From: an uncultured Bacilli bacterium
GTDB lineage: Bacteria; Bacillota_I; Bacilli_A; RF39; UBA660
Direction of reading: 5' to 3'
Length of the DNA: 13,691 nt
Assembly (NCBI GenBank): GCA_934098435.1
Contig: CAKOOV010000016.1
Coordinates: 1-13,691 of the forward strand
The position numbers and the translations under genes are program-made. The notes beneath the pieces were generated by a model. The model made no database searches. It was not told the origin of the DNA and saw only the letters and a list, made by a program, of their open reading frames with translations. This document shows positions 11,921 through 13,691 of this stretch, piece after piece (positions within the stretch are counted from its first letter, which is position 1; each line of letters begins with the position of its first letter).

Positions 11921-13691
11921 TCAAAAAACTAGGAATATATTATCTATTATAATAATTATATTAGGAGTAGCTTTCTTAATAAATTATATATTTTATACTC
12001 CATCATATATAAATACTTATATAGCCACTAATATATATAAAGAACCCGCTAATAAATATTTTGATGATGATAATTTTTATAAATGTGTAGTAGATGCTTA
12101 TAATAGAGAGAATAAAAAATCTATTCCATATACACAGAATTTATCTGATAGTCAATTAGGTAGTATAAAGAAAGTTGATTGTGATGGCTCCAAAGTAAGT
12201 GATGATAACAAAGTTAAAAGTGCTAAAGGAATTGAAAAGCTAACTGCATTAACTAGTTTGGATGTATATTGGAATAAATTAACTACATTAGATGTAAGTA
12301 AGAATACTGCATTGACTAGTTTGGAAGTATCTTGGAATAAATTAACTACATTAGATGTAAGTAATAATACTAAATTGACTAGTTTGAAAGTACGTCATAA
12401 TCAATTAACTACAATAGATGTAAGTAATAATACTAAATTGACTTATTTGGATGTAGAAGATAATAAATTAACTACATTAGATGTAAGTAATAATACTGTA
12501 TTGACTGAGTTGGAGGTAAGTGGTAATCAATTAACTACAATAGATGTAAGTAAGAATACTGCATTGACTTCTTTGTGGGTAGATTATAATAAATTAACTA
12601 CAATAGATGTAAGTAATAATACTGTACTGACTGATTTGAGTGCGGATGGTAATCAATTAACTACATTAGATGTAAGTAAGAATACTAAATTGACTAGGTT
12701 GGATGTAGAAGATAATAACTTAACTACATTAGATGTAAGTAATAATACTGCATTGACTGAGTTGGATGTAGAATGGAATCAATTAACTACATTAGATGTA
12801 AGTAAAAATACAGAATTAACTTATTTGAATGTAAACTATAATCGATTAACTACATTAGATGTAAGTAATAATACTGCATTGACTGGGTTGTATGCGGGTG
12901 ATAATCAATTAACTACATTAGATGTAAGTAATAATACTAAATTGACTTATTTGGATGTAGAAGATAATAAATTAACTACATTAGATGTAAGTAATAATAC
13001 TGTATTGACTGAGTTGGAGGTAAGTGGTAATCAATTAACTACATTAGATGTAAGTAATAATACTGCATTGACTTCTTTGTGGGTAGAATGGAATCAATTA
13101 ACTACATTAGATGTAAGTAATAATACTGCATTGACTTGGTTGGATGTAAAATATAATCGATTAACTACATTAGATGTAAGTAATAATACTGCATTGACTT
13201 CTTTGTGGGTAGATTATAATAAATTATCAACGATTTATACTAAATTAAATGATACGTTTAGTATAAATAATGGTTTAATACTTCCAGATGGTTGGAAGAT
13301 AGAAGTATCAAATGATAATAAGGAAGCATTATCTTTTGATGGTAATAATGGTAAAGGACTTAAAGTAGGCCATTATGTTATACTATTTGAAATATATAAT
13401 TCTCAAGGAAAAGTATTAGGTAACTATAACTTTACTATATATGTATATAATGTTATATCTGATATGTATGGAATAGATAAGGATAATATATATATAGGTA
13501 ATGAAGATAGTAATGAGGTTATTCTTAATAATATTAAAATAGATGGTGGTAATGTAGGCGGATATACTAAAGATATAGATAATAATAAGTTAATTATTAA
13601 ACATAATAATGAAGTTATTAAGGAATATAATTTGGTTAAGTTAGAGGTAAGTTCTAATGAATATTTTGTTGAAGATAAAGAAATAAAATAT
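11895..13691 (+). CDS. Internalin-like leucine-rich repeat surface protein, 5' part
   Basis: The frame from ATG 11895 stays open for 599 codons and leaves the window at the right edge. AAGGAG (11881-11886) sits 8 bases upstream, inside the end of the preceding gene. A basic N-terminus and membrane helix (about residues 14-35) form a signal peptide or signal anchor with no clear cleavage site. Next comes an internalin-type cap: FYKCVVDAYN, LSDSQLGSIKKVDCDG and GIEKLTAL, whose two Cys may pair. Fifteen 21-residue repeats LTxLxVxxNxLTTLDVSxNTx (residues 119-433) and a degenerate sixteenth form the solenoid. A beta-rich region starting LPDGWKIEV leads to a second repeat type, DNIYIGNED...NNKLIIKHNNEVIKEYNLV. 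That type recurs in LRR proteins of gut Bacillota and probably continues past the edge. The role is likely adhesion or protein binding at the cell surface. Confidence 0.92.
   Translation, partial: MEKIKNIFNQKTRNILSIIIIILGVAFLINYIFYTPSYINTYIATNIYKEPANKYFDDDNFYKCVVDAYNRENKKSIPYTQNLSDSQLGSIKKVDCDGSKVSDDNKVKSAKGIEKLTALTSLDVYWNKLTTLDVSKNTALTSLEVSWNKLTTLDVSNNTKLTSLKVRHNQLTTIDVSNNTKLTYLDVEDNKLTTLDVSNNTVLTELEVSGNQLTTIDVSKNTALTSLWVDYNKLTTIDVSNNTVLTDLSADGNQLTTLDVSKNTKLTRLDVEDNNLTTLDVSNNTALTELDVEWNQLTTLDVSKNTELTYLNVNYNRLTTLDVSNNTALTGLYAGDNQLTTLDVSNNTKLTYLDVEDNKLTTLDVSNNTVLTELEVSGNQLTTLDVSNNTALTSLWVEWNQLTTLDVSNNTALTWLDVKYNRLTTLDVSNNTALTSLWVDYNKLSTIYTKLNDTFSINNGLILPDGWKIEVSNDNKEALSFDGNNGKGLKVGHYVILFEIYNSQGKVLGNYNFTIYVYNVISDMYGIDKDNIYIGNEDSNEVILNNIKIDGGNVGGYTKDIDNNKLIIKHNNEVIKEYNLVKLEVSSNEYFVEDKEIKY
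12249..13256 (+). repeat. 63-bp (21-residue) LRR array, 15 full units plus one degenerate
   Basis: Units start every 63 bases from 12249 to 13194. The second half of each unit (TTLDVS, N, NT) is nearly invariant, also at the DNA level ('aactacattagatgtaagta'). Variation concentrates at the third, fifth, seventh and eighth residues. A 125-base block is exactly duplicated eight units apart (12415-12539 and 12919-13043). Units 6 and 16 share nearly identical starts, and so do the junctions of units 10 and 15. Confidence 0.95.

Noticed and set aside
12249..13256. Regularly spaced 63-base repeats resembling a CRISPR array
   Set aside because: The repeats are in frame, have no unique spacers, and encode a continuous LRR solenoid with conserved Leu/Asn positions.
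1..13691. Mollicutes code (TGA = Trp) suggested by the extreme AT content
   Set aside because: All Trp codons read are TGG, and TGA at 10004-10006 is followed at once by the RBS and start of the next gene.

Overview
The window is very AT-rich DNA with tightly packed genes, strong GAGG/AGGAGG ribosome binding sites and short, often overlapping gene junctions. Every tryptophan read here uses TGG, and TGA ends the gene at 10004-10006, so the standard bacterial code (table 11) fits better than the Mollicutes code. A spore-germinant receptor operon together with large leucine-rich-repeat and cadherin-like surface proteins suggests a spore-forming (or recently spore-forming) low-GC Bacillota, most likely gut-associated. 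That placement is inference from gene content; no rRNA or tRNA gene is present to confirm it.

Layout. (1) 2-862, +: the 3' end of a BspA-like (DUF285) repeat protein cut by the left edge. (2) 884-1699, -: a ZIP-family metal transporter, convergent with it across a bidirectional hairpin terminator. (3) 1831-2424, +: an unrecognised 197-residue protein with its own promoter. (4) 2509-6200, -: a three-gene overlapping operon in the order gerA-gerC-gerB, encoding the subunits of one spore nutrient-germinant receptor. (5) 6345-10264, +: a three-gene operon behind a perfect-consensus sigma-A promoter. It encodes two large cytosolic coiled-coil proteins that look like diverged paralogues with disordered, tryptophan-motif-bearing tails, plus a small DUF1292-like protein. 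(6) 10294-10492: a 246-base intergenic region with a strong terminator, a perfect inverted repeat, a candidate extended -10 promoter, an 18-codon ORF with a strong RBS, and a second terminator. (7) 10511-13691, +: two overlapping surface-protein genes. The first is a signal-peptide, cadherin-like-domain protein with a C-terminal membrane helix. The second is an internalin-like LRR protein with 21-residue repeats that runs off the right edge.

How they fit together. The Ger proteins would form an inner-spore-membrane receptor. The BspA-like, cadherin-like and LRR proteins are envelope or secreted adhesion-type proteins. The best candidate for an undescribed system is the 6345-10264 operon. Its two coiled-coil paralogues are translationally coupled and share short Trp motifs and a terminal GFP[ED] motif, which suggests a two-component filament, scaffold or adaptor. 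Its function cannot be read from the sequence. On the + strand G exceeds C even across the minus-strand genes, so the + strand is probably the replication leading strand, with the germination operon on the lagging strand.
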